A DNA stretch of 64,000 nucleotides from Phytophthora sp. 'mugwort' (lineage: Eukaryota; Oomycota; Peronosporomycetes; Peronosporales; Peronosporaceae), in contig JAUCEF010000014.1 in the NCBI GenBank assembly GCA_033558025.1, forward strand, positions 3,968,001 through 4,032,000, given 5' to 3'. The position numbers and the translations under genes were made by a program. Below the pieces are notes generated by a model. That model searched no databases. It had not been told where the DNA came from and was given only the letters and a program-made list of their open reading frames with translations. Shown piece after piece: positions 54,781 through 64,000 of the stretch (positions are counted from its first letter, which is position 1; each line of letters opens with the position of its first letter).

Positions 54781-55950
54781 TTAATGCGTAATGCATGCCC
54801 AAGATTCCACGATATACTATCGCACAGAGCGAATCTGGTAAGTGACGGATCCGTTTCCGAACATTGAACAATACATGGAAAAAGCACATTTAGAATTTGC
54901 AGTTCTTAAACCCATTAATCCTTCCAAGAGCATTGATCGGAGCTGCCTCCGCATCACCCATGACCGCATCGATTCTGAGGGGTGATTTCATGTGTTTTTG
55001 AACAGTTTAGTAAATATTCCAATTGCCTCATAGTACTCGATTTCCGTTCGCTGGCTGACAACGAATAAACCGCAAGTTGGTATAGGCGACGTTTATCCGT
55101 AAAGCCACAAGTTATCACAGGATACCCGAGCTCACTGAGCTTAAAAGTGGCACTCAGATGAAAGATCAGAAATGACTCCTGTCCTTGAAGCGCAAATGCA
55201 GCGCATGCGATCCATGGTGGTTATACCCAGTATCAGAAACTTCTCGTCCTCTCCATTTCCAACGAAGGGTAGCCGTCATCGTCTTCTTGGTTGCTAATTA
55301 CAAAACCAGCATTGTCTTCAATGTCGACTACATAAGCCTTTTTCCGCACGATCTTCTGCACACGTAGAATTGAGTTTTGTTTGTCCCATGCAACCAGCGA
55401 ATCTGCTTAACACTTCGTCGAACTTGAGCGTAGGAAAGATAGTCCAGCACTGGCTTCGGGATCTCGTTCGCGCGCAAAAGGTTGATCCAATGTTGCGGGG
55501 TGCCACCGCATTTTCGTCCATCTGATGAATACGCTTTCATTTCCGATGTTACTTTTGGGCGCGGAGGCACCGCACACTCAACATCTCCGCGAAGGTGGGC
55601 GGCTCAATTGCTGAGAACAATCCACGTCGACGATGTAGAGGAATATCGGATTTCCAGCGGACAGGGCATTTTTTCGAGGGATTCCTGATTCCACACGTCT
55701 CGCTCTTGCAGTGGAAATGGCGCTCTACCTTTTCATGGTCCCCCCGGCAAATAGCACAGACGAAAGGCCTTACACTGCGCACTACCGAGCAACAGAAGGC
55801 TACCCGAATCTTCATATATGCATATTCTGTTCGAATCTCCTGCAGCTTTGTCCATCTTCGCGATAGAGGCATGGCGGGATGCGAGACCTTAGCTGGGTGT
55901 TGCTTGATGTCTGGATGAGGAATGACCCGAGACGAGAATGACTGGAGCAC
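54780..55950 (-). pseudogene. MULE (Mutator-like) transposase, broken
   Basis: Read on the minus strand: a Cys/His-rich N-terminal region (CAICRGDHEKVERHFHC, about 55760), a conserved segment (PRPKVTSEMKAY...LDYLSYAQVRR, 55328-55570), then the catalytic part. FHLSATFKLSELGYPVITCG is at 55100-55165 (a D-to-S change at the first acidic position), VMGDAEAAPINAL near 54940 and MCFFHVLFNV near 54870. The order and motifs are those of Mutator-like elements; many stops. Confidence 0.75.
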
Positions 55951-56840
55951 GATCCTCTTTTGTGTGACTTGCCTGCGTCACGCGTACACGAAAATATGTG
56001 TTTAGATCCTTGGCTACTGCACACCACCAATCTGCATACTGACATCCTATCTGGACGCTTGGTGTCTATCGTCGTCCATTTTTGTCTACTTCCTATCCGT
56101 TGCTGTCTATCAACGTACCAAACTGTATCTATGGACGACCCAGACTCCTCGATACTTGATGTAAGTGTCGTGTGCAAGTCCATCGCCAGTTCCGAGCGAT
56201 AATCAAGCGTTTGGGTCGACGCGATACACACTATTCATGATGTGAGTCTCACGTGGAACAGTTCCTACGGGATTATTGGGAATAATTACACCACCTGGAG
56301 TTCCTGGTCAATCAATGTTCGGCGGGTGGCGAATGGGACCATTCTCTGGGCACAAACGTTGTCGCTTCGCCTCATTCCGTATTTTTTTATTTCAGTATCA
56401 CATGCTTCATACAAAATTCAAGTTAAGCTGGTGAAAAGATGACCGATAAGAAAACTTTCTGGGCGCATTATACCGTAAGCTAAGAGTATTCGACAAAACA
56501 AAAAATCTCTCCCGTGGCTACATGATCTCCTGAGATTTCGATAGCTCTCCTGCAAATCTTTCTCCCGTCGTTGGGAAAATACAAAGTTCACTTTTTGACT
56601 TACCATGTCATTGCAGCTTCCTGCAATCATGACTTGCCGACTTATAGTAAGGATTGGCGAACCGCTCACGTCGTGTCGAAACAAGACATAGTTGAGTTCC
56701 CCTTTGAGGTTGGGCGCCACTTTCGGCTTCTCAAACTCAAGTCGAGAATGAATTTGACCGCAGACTCCCCGGTAAGTGGCGTGACAACTTTATTATCGCT
56801 TTCCTCAAGCCGTCAAAGTACACCCCAACGCGAATTTTGG
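55950..56840. other. Unassigned region
   Basis: Short frames only, no motif recognised. Confidence 0.45.
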
Positions 56841-56846
56841 AGATGA

Positions 56847-57900
56847 ATGACGAAAATCACGACGGCCGAATCTCAAGAACCTGGGGCCTTGCTTAGCTTC
56901 GCGGACAATCTGACTTTGTTTTTGAGGCGCTTTGGGTATGTTCCTAGAGCAGCTGATCATTTTGCCGCCGAGAGAATCGTTTTCCGCAATTCATCTGCTC
57001 CGGCGCTCCCCGTCCTCCGCTTCGGCATGACTACTTTTTGCGTCCTTGGCAGCACCACCACTCGCTCCCTCGAGGTCTTGCCATGGCGTGTAGCAAACGG
57101 TCCGCCTCACGCTCAACCTGGGGGCTTGTTTTTCGTCAGAGCCTCGCGCGTGCTGCTAATAAAAAAACTCTTTCTCGCGATGCTCGTGTGACTTCAACTC
57201 GATGGCACGTTTGGACCATAACCGACCGACTGGGTACACCTGGGACTCTCTGCACTTTGTGAACTGTATCGTCGCGCCTGGTAGGCTTGACGGTTCCTGG
57301 CAGCCTCGTTCGCTTTTGGAAGATGATGAGTTTGTTGAGTAATTGAATCTCGTAGATGATTTCAATGCTGTTGGTGGTCCCATCATGTTCATGGAATTCG
57401 CATTCTCTCCCCCTGACGCGTTTTCACAGGCAGTGGGGGACTTCATAGATGGTCGTTGTGCGTTTCACGCTTTGCGACATGCTGTAGACGCTATCGGGGT
57501 CCTTAACTGGTATTCCGAGGCTAGATTGGGCGAATATTACCAGTCGCATGCTGATAATGGGAATCCGATCAGGGCTGATGGAGTTGTGTGGTCCACAATC
57601 TGGACATTCATCCGCCAAATCGAGTGCTCGTGTCGACGGTCGCCCACAGATTTGTGAAGACACGCTGGGTGTCAACCAGATCCAATACCGATTGGATGGT
57701 GTAGGGGTATGCGTCGGCCTGGACTACTTGCTGCGTGCGCCTGCTATATCTGTGCGCGGGTGTTGGCGTGGTCCTCAGCGCAAGTTCCAACGCTTTTATG
57801 CTCCACGTGACGACTTGTGGTCGCTTAATTTCCGACGACAGCGTCGGGCGGGTTCCCTTGCTGGACTACGCGTTCTTTTGGTTGACTCGAGTTCGCTAGG
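56847..57900 (+). other. Degraded coding-like region with an OTU-like motif
   Basis: Plus-strand frames run through 56847-57191 and 57343-57657. The latter contains DFIDGRCAFHALRHAVDAIG, which resembles the Asp-Gly-x-Cys active-site helix of OTU-type cysteine proteases. Stops surround it. This may be a transposon-encoded protease remnant; confidence is low. Confidence 0.3.
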
Positions 57901-58238
57901 CTGACTGTCATTTTATCTTGAAATGTGTATATTTCTTTGTTTCTCTTAAGTTGTGTAGGCTGCATAATAAGTAAAATATGAGGTTATTAAATATTACCTT
58001 TTCAGTTATTTCAGCTTGGTTTGCTTCGGCGTTTGCTTGGGCGTTTTTGTGCTTGGCTTCGTACTCTTGTATTAGACCGGAAACTTGGTGGAGGTATCTA
58101 AAGGCTCTCAAATCGTCTTTTCATCACACACACACACCGAATATGGTACTCCATGGCTCCGAGCTTCTTGCGCTTGCCTACGATAGCATCAACAATTTGC
58201 CCGACGCTCCCGTCGTGCAATATCACTTCTTGATGTCG

Positions 58239-60140
58239 TTAGAGTCGCTGGGTGCTTCGTACGGCTTTAGGGATCCGGTGTTGAACACTGAATGAAGCTT
58301 GAGTCCTGAATGTAGGTTGATCTCGTACGCGTGTTTGTAAACCGTACGTACGACTGAGTAAGGTCCTGTCCACGTGGGGCCGAGTTTGCGCGAGTTTGGA
58401 AACCCTGTGTGCGCCGTGTCCAGGTTCTTGTTGCTGAGATAAATGCGACCCCAACTTTGATCTCCTGCTCAGGTCGTCCACAATCATAAACATCAGCCAT
58501 ACGTGCTTGGGCATCTTCTAAAGCTTCTTTACACAAACGCACTACTGCCGCTTGATGCTCTGTGAACGAAAAAATTGGATTCCTTACGCTTGGCCTCTGC
58601 GCATCCCTCGTTGACTGGATGCTGTGAATGCCGCGAGTGGATTGTTCGGCACATAAGCAATGTCAGCCTCGAACGGTGACATCTTGATACTCAAGTTGAC
58701 TACCGAATTGTGCAAACTCTGCGTTCTCTAAATGTGCATCTCAGTCATCTTGTCGCGCAGACACGAAGCACCTAGATACTCCTCAGAGTACGATGAGTAC
58801 GATGGGTACGTTCGGTTTGGCCATCACCTTGAGCTCGATATGCCACTGTCATTTTGAGTTTAGTTCTCACTTTACCGAACAATGTACTCCAAAATCCTGA
58901 AACAAACTTGGTGTTACGATCCGAAACGATGTCATGAGGTATTCCATGAAGTCTTTATTATTGTCCATGAATAACGTGGTCACTTCTTAAGCAGAAACTG
59001 TCTTCGTTGTCGCAATAAAATGATAACGCTTGGTTAATCTGTCAATAAGAACCCAGATTGAGTTATGCCCACGTGTCATATCTGGAAGATCCATCATAAA
59101 GTCCATCGAAATAGAACGCCATCGTTTATCAGGAATTTGTATTGGTTCCACCAGGCCAGGAGTCCTTGAGAGTCGTGGTTTGTTACGTCGCCGTCTTCAC
59201 AATCAGCAATGTACGATTGTACGCATCATTTGTAGCCAATACTAATCTTCCCTCAATTTGAGATATTGCGATCTGATCCAGGGTGTCCACCGTATTTGTT
59301 TTTTACTATCGTGTAATTTGGCGATGATACGATGCTTCAGTGTCCACGCGTTTCAACTACGATCCGCGACTTCTCATCCGTCGACCCTTGATACCAAATC
59401 AGGTTGTTATCCCAAAATAAGGCTGGTACGGCATTTGAGAAGATCCACGAAAGCTTGAAATTGTGTATGGCACGCTTGATGTCTTGAGTCGATTTATCCT
59501 TTCTGTATCTAGTGACGATGTCTTTAATGAGGCCATCCGTAGGCGCAACTTCTTCAATTCTTAGCTGGTAGCTGGTCTCGTTGAAACTTGGTACCAGAAG
59601 ATCGTGGAACTGTCTTGTTTCAGGTTTCAGGTCTGGTCTCCAGCTGAGAGCATCTGCGATACCGTTTTTCGCCCCGGGGGGGGGGGGGGGGGGTACGCAA
59701 ATACCAGTTGATACTCTGCGAGAATATCATACCATCGAGCTAAACGTCGATTTGCCATCTTCTGCTGAAAGATACCCTAGAGAGACTGGTGATCCCTCAA
59801 TCACTACTGGTCGATCCAAACAGTAAGTCCGGAAAACTGATAGCGCGTTGGCTATGGCAAGTAGCTCTTGCTGCTGAGTCGGGTACTTTAATTCTGCTCT
59901 CTTCATCTTGCGGCTTGTAAATTCAATCCACCCTTAACGACTTGAAATAGAACCCAGCGACTGCGATTCGACTTGCACCGGTTCGCAAATGCATCTGTTG
60001 TGTGAGTCTGGAAGATGTAGTACGGCCGTTCGGAAAGTCGTCTTGAGCTACTTAAACTTCTTCAGCTGTGCGGCACTCAGAATTCTTCGAGTTCCGTTAA
60101 TTCATTTTCGTCAGCCACGGGGACATTCAGACTATTTCTG
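58239..60140 (-). pseudogene. gypsy RNase H and integrase, broken
   Basis: RNase H motifs (KYPTQQQELLAIANAL, FRTYCLDRPVVIEG and, after the homopolymer, GAKNGIADALSWRPDL) precede the integrase with its first catalytic region (LIDRLTKRYHF) and the second Asp zone near 58920. The long G/C run at 59676-59693 disrupts the RNase H end. Confidence 0.78.
59676..59693. repeat. 18-nt poly(G) run
   Basis: Eighteen consecutive G on the plus strand directly after CCCC, within a gypsy RNase H. It may be a polymerase-slippage expansion or a sequencing/assembly weak point. Confidence 0.95.
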
Positions 60141-60212
60141 AGATCGGTGATTCACTAGTCGTTGAAATTGCACAGGGAAGCGTAGTGGCTACCTCGCCCT
60201 GATGCCTCACTG

Positions 60213-60437
60213 ATGAAGAGAATCAGTAAGCATCTACTTTTTATCGCTCGGCTGTACTGGTCTGTCCGACGGGCACATCATGCAGGGATGCCCAGGGATG
60301 GGTGGGTAGTTTGCATAAACACATCTGAATGTGTGTGTCCGTACTTTAAAAAATTTCTCTCGTGCGCTCATGTCTGCGGGCGTATGGCATTTGGTCTTAG
60401 CAGCTCACCAATGATATATCGGAGCCATTGGAACTAG
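60213..60437 (+). pseudogene. SWIM zinc finger of a MULE transposase
   Basis: The frame contains MPRDGWVVCINTSECVCPYF followed by LSCAHV, an intact CxCxnCxH SWIM finger in the position used by oomycete Mutator-like transposases. No catalytic domain precedes it here, so it is a 3' remnant. Confidence 0.65.
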
Positions 60438-60439
60438 TG

Positions 60440-61725
60440 ATCTCGGCAGTGCAGGCATTTCTTCATGATTTTCTGTTTGATAACGTTTGTGACCCTTGTT
60501 GCCACGAAGAGTATACCCCTCTATATGGAGAAAGATCTCTAGTCGAAACGGTTGAACTTCCGCAAGTTGATGGCGATGATTTAGAGGCAAGATTCGAGCA
60601 CAATGTACTGAATAGCAGAGACAGCCAACCGAACCCATCAGACGCAGCTCAAAATTCTGGGAACTGGAGTTCTAGGTTTGACATAGATTGTTGTTGTCGC
60701 CAAGGACGCCTCCTTCAATGCATCTAAATCATTTCGAGTCACCTGCTCGCGACCTTTATCCCGCGCCTGAAGAACAACTCATTATTCACCGTCTGATCGT
60801 CCGCCCACCTCTTGCTTCGCCCGCCTTAGGTATTCAGTACTTGCTTCGTTAGATAATCTAACGTCGCCTGTGATTTCTTCATCACCAAGCTTATTGAATT
60901 CATATTCGTTACAATGAGGACCTCGCACTCCAGTACTTTGTGACGATTTCGTTCTGTCGACACACTATCATGTGCGTTGGTGTTGGTAATGGCTAACAGG
61001 ATTAACAGGATTATCAGCACTGAGCCACAAAGTTGGAGGCGTGAATGTGCTAGATAGTGTTGCCCTCTCTAACTCTGTAACTCCGTTAGAAATTTTCGAT
61101 GCGTTTATATGATTGGATGTGCGTATCCGCTTGGGTAAGATGGGAGGGTGGTAAATCTAGCTGTTTACAGTCCGCGCCCACACTAGAATATACGGCAGAC
61201 TTCCGTTGCAACCGAGACGTTAAACTGTGTCGTAAGCTTTCTATTCGCCTGGAGCTAGAGGAAGCTCGAGCCTGTAGAAGCCTGATGTTTCACGCCGCGT
61301 TGCCGAAACTAACCAGTCGCGGCCATTAATGTGGTAATCACAGCCATCTACACATTTTGTTCGTTATAATTATTGGAAGCAATACGATGCTCGTAGTCGT
61401 TAAACCGAATAATGGGCCGCCACTCGTGCCCATCGTAAAGTCCACTTGACGCGCATTGCTCGACAAAAGGTCCTGCCAAACAGACTGAGCGGTCGTCCTC
61501 CCCTTGTGATCCCCTCATTAGTGTTCCGGATCTGTCGGGCTTGCCGCTGACACGTAACTTATGGTGTACTTTGTGGTAAACGTCTCCTGGGTGCCTATCT
61601 ATCGTCTGCAATGTTCTGGTCATGTCCTGTTATGCTTTGTCACTGCGAAAATCGTTTCAATGTCAGTAAATCCGCTTCCGTTTACCCAAGCAATATCTCG
61701 AGGTGTTGGTGTGTATTGCTGCTTA
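60440..61725. other. Unassigned region
   Basis: Frame 60428-60727 could be the tail of the MULE protein; otherwise no motif is seen. Confidence 0.4.
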
Positions 61726-61998
61726 GTGCATATTAAGTCGACAGTCAAGTAAACCTGGACCCCAGTGCAAATTAAGTCGACAGTCGAGTAAACCTGGACC
61801 CCATTGCAAGTTTAGTCGACGATCAAGTAAACCTGGACCCCGGTGCACATTAAGTAGACGGACGAGTAGGCCTGGACCCCGGTGCACATTAAGTAGACGG
61901 ACGAGTAGGCCTGGACCCCGGTGCACATTAAGTCGACAGTCGAGTAAACCTGCATCCCGGTGCAAATTAAGTCGACGGTCTAGTAAACTTGCATTGGG
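61726..61998. repeat. 39-bp minisatellite, seven units
   Basis: Units start GTGCA/TTGCA at 61726, 61765, 61804, 61843, 61882, 61921 and 61960. The unit length is a multiple of three, so one minus-strand frame encodes a 13-residue repeat (VHRGPGLLVRLLN type), but there is no sign that it is translated. The two units at 61843 and 61882 are nearly identical, so this is the freshest expansion. Confidence 0.95.
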
Positions 61999-62117
61999 CC
62001 TGACCGGTTCAAAAGTTAACCGGTCTCACTTTTCGGGTGCGCGCTCACCACCTCCTCTCAATTCAGATTCGCCAAGAAGACGTACAGGCCATGGAGAAGA
62101 AGCGGTAATATACGACG

Positions 62118-62384
62118 ATGGAGAGAGTGAGGATTCTCAAAGAGTGGCAACGAAATCCTCAATGGGCGCCTACGATGGCGGCGAAGGAACTGGGCGTCAA
62201 GAAGGGGACATTACTTGGCTGGAGGAAACAACTCTCTGATGAAAATTTTCATTCATCAAAGAACCAGCAGATGCGGGCGAGGGATTCAGAAAGGCGGGCT
62301 CAGGGCCACCAAGGAAACTTCAGCCACACGAAGATCGCGTGCTTCAATTTTCCCGAAACGGCTTGGCGGATGGGGGAAAGGTAA
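62118..62384 (+). pseudogene. Helix-turn-helix of a pogo/CENP-B-like transposase, fragment
   Basis: ATG frame: ERVRILKEWQRNPQW, then AAKELGVKKGTLLGWRKQL, a classic HTH. No DDE domain follows in frame, so it is a 5' remnant of a DNA transposon. Confidence 0.6.
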
Positions 62385-62890
62385 CACACCGATATGCTAT
62401 ACTATTGCGGCCAAATTCCTGACTTTGTGTCGCGAAACGACAAATCTAAGTCAAGTTGGGTGCGCTTCATGTGCCATTATTGGCCAATCGTTGCATCGGA
62501 GGTTGCTAGGGTTGAGGGTTGAGGGATGCCGACTTTAATGTCGTTAAGCAGCGAGCGGAGGATTCTGAAGCCTTAGAGTCAAACGCCATGGAGATAGAGG
62601 ACGCTGGCCATTTGGTCGTCGCGCCGGAGCTTTTCGAGCAACACTGCACCTGCACGAGACCCGCGGTAACGAAGCCGCCACTACCGAGCCCTCTGACAAT
62701 GTCGTAGGCTAGCTCGGCCCTCGGAGGGCTATGATCGTGCCCCGGAGGATAGTGAGCAAGAGACGCCCAGATAGAGGTCTCTATGCAAGTGTTTGGCGAG
62801 ATCACCGCGCCAGGACGAAACAGTGACTTTCCGCTCGCGAGCGGGGAGACGGATGTGAGCCAGGCCGGCAGGTGAATTTCGCCTTTCTTA
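62385..62890. other. Unassigned spacer, possibly the body of the same decayed element
   Basis: Short frames only (62519-62707), no recognised motif. Confidence 0.4.
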
Positions 62891-62894
62891 CCCA

Positions 62895-63719
62895 TTGGGC
62901 CCAAGCTACAGCTCTGCCTTGGTCCTCAAGCTCTTTAAGGGTCCGCAAAACCCGAAGCTGGCGGCGATCATAGCCAAAACGGTTCCGCGCGGAATGATCA
63001 TGGACGCAAATCAGATTACTCCAATTCTTACTTGCCCGACAATACCCCGGTGCCATCGGCGGGTTACGGCCCTTCAAGCAAATTCAGGAACATCTGGGGG
63101 AAAGGACGTGATTATTGAGGTAGAAGAGTTTGGCATTATCCCGTGCATTTTCCTGGCAGTGATGAAAAGGTGGCACACTGCTGTGAAGGCAGTGAGCCAG
63201 GTCGAAGAAGCTATGGAGTGGATTGCTGAGGTTCGCTTTGATATTCAGGTCAGTCCAGACTTCAGAGTCACACATGATCCGGGTTTTGACTCCAGGCCGG
63301 CCGCATTTCCATTGTTCTCCTTCCATGTACGGTGACTGGCTCTCCAAATTGATTGCCGCTCATTTTGCTAATACTAGCTAATTGTGTACTAGATTGAGCT
63401 TATAGAGATCGCAGGAACACGCCAGTTCAGTGATGCTACAATGAAAGCCATAATGGTCACTCTTTTTGACGCAAGACCTGGCGTGTTCGTCATCAAACCG
63501 ACTTCAATCGGTATTGTCAGAAAAGGAGTCACAGAGATTGATAAGAAGACCTTGGCTAGACTATTTTGTGGCCTGCGTGACCAGCTCGTGCTGGTGCCAA
63601 TCAACGGCGACGGTGTGCATTGGTGCAATGTCATGATCGACCTCCGGACAGCACACGTACGCTCCTACGATCCCATGTACTCCCGTTACGTTGAAAGTGT
63701 GAAGAAACTTGGATTTTGA
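62895..63719 (+). pseudogene. Ulp1/C48-like cysteine peptidase fragment (transposon-associated?)
   Basis: Frames 62895-63335 and 63441-63719, possibly joined by an intron (about 63327-63392). The second part has the Ulp1-type strand and histidine (LVLVPINGDGVHWCNVMIDL) and the following aspartate (RSYDPMY), which match the His-Asp half of the C48 catalytic triad. The Q-x-x-C-G part is not found before the stop at 63717-63719. No ATG start is obvious. Such peptidases are common in oomycete transposons, so this is probably an element remnant rather than a SUMO protease gene. Confidence 0.5.
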
Positions 63720-64000
63720 GAGTGGCAAACTTGAAGAAAAAACACTATAGAGAATATCGCCGAGACGCATTTGATGATCCACTTTGAACGGCAATACTTC
63801 AATGGTGAAACGATCAGGTTTGCCGACGTCGTTTCTGGTGGAGAACGGATGACGGTGGTCGTTCGTATATCGGGCGGTGCGGTGGCTACATTAATCCTCC
63901 CATTACGATTTTCACGAATGCTAAGCGAAGCTACCCCACTCGAACAGTTCAGGACGATGCTATCGGTGAGAGCTATCCTTCAGGACCGAAGAGCTGGATG
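63720..64000. other. Window end, coding-like but unassigned
   Basis: Follows the Ulp1-like frame and may contain its degraded C-terminal part; nothing conclusive. Confidence 0.35.

Larger units (their letters stand above)
58140..60140 (-). mobile_element. 3' half of a Ty3/gypsy element, minus strand
   Basis: On the minus strand: RNase H near 59760-60140 (YPTQQQELLAIANALSVFR), the connector and HHCC region around 59240-59690, the integrase core around 58790-59110 (IWVLIDRLTKRYHFIATTKT), and the integrase tail at 58239-58560 (LCKEALEDAQARMADVYD). Many stops. The 5' half is absent. Confidence 0.8.

Noticed and set aside
57978..58295. 105-codon frame with hydrophobic start
   Set aside because: Its 3' part is antisense to a gypsy integrase tail, and no family was recognised.
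61723..61965. Repetitive 13-residue protein
   Set aside because: Just the minisatellite read in one frame; no supporting signals.
1..64000. CRISPR arrays, rRNA genes, bacterial operons
   Set aside because: None found; introns and transposon families show a eukaryotic nuclear sequence.

Overview
The window looks like nuclear DNA of an oomycete, most likely Phytophthora or another member of the Peronosporales. Compact genes carry short introns (about 60-200 nt) with GTAAGT/GTACGT-type donors. At least one start site has the oomycete Inr plus flanking promoter region. The window holds multi-finger CX4CX9CX2H proteins, a many-PH-domain giant protein, a secreted isochorismatase-like protein and small secreted proteins with RXLR-like remnants. 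More than half of the sequence is decayed transposons (Ty3/gypsy with chromodomain, Ty1/copia, LINE, mariner-like, MULE). No genome search could be run, so the species is an inference.

Layout. (1) 1-2950 and 28527-31476 are the two arms of a nearly perfect, gap-free inverted duplication (position x on the left pairs with 31477-x on the right). Each arm holds a complete five-exon zinc-knuckle gene and the promoter plus first 48 codons of a ZADH2/PTGR3-like reductase. The reductase is cut by the window edge on the left and complete on the right. An older, diverged inverted repeat (2951-3397 / 28097-28526) sits on the inner side of each arm. (2) 3398-6501 is mostly unassigned DNA with a CT microsatellite. 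(3) 6502-12119 is a complete but decayed Ty3/gypsy chromovirus. (4) 12329-17589 is a complete but decayed Ty1/copia element. (5) 19015-28031 is a gene island with an ABHD1/3-type hydrolase and, converging on it with only 49 bp between the stops, a 2,432-residue protein with about 12 PH-like domains and four copies of a conserved ~40-residue module. (6) 31276-39117 is the main gene island: the reductase, a small secreted protein, a secreted isochorismatase-like gene that lacks its catalytic-cysteine region, a BAG plus alpha-crystallin protein, two tandem cytochrome b561 genes and a short secreted protein. (7) 39270-64000 is a transposon graveyard: LINE, mariner-like element, MULE relics on both strands, a gypsy element split by opposite-strand gypsy fragments, a 39-bp minisatellite, a transposase helix-turn-helix and an Ulp1/C48-like peptidase fragment.

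How it fits together. The host genes do not form one pathway. Several concern membrane redox chemistry (b561 pair, ZADH2-like reductase), lipid or ester hydrolysis (ABHD), phosphoinositide or membrane scaffolding (PH protein) and chaperone regulation (BAG/ACD). The secreted proteins lie between the housekeeping island and the transposon-rich block, the usual setting for fast-evolving secreted genes in these genomes.
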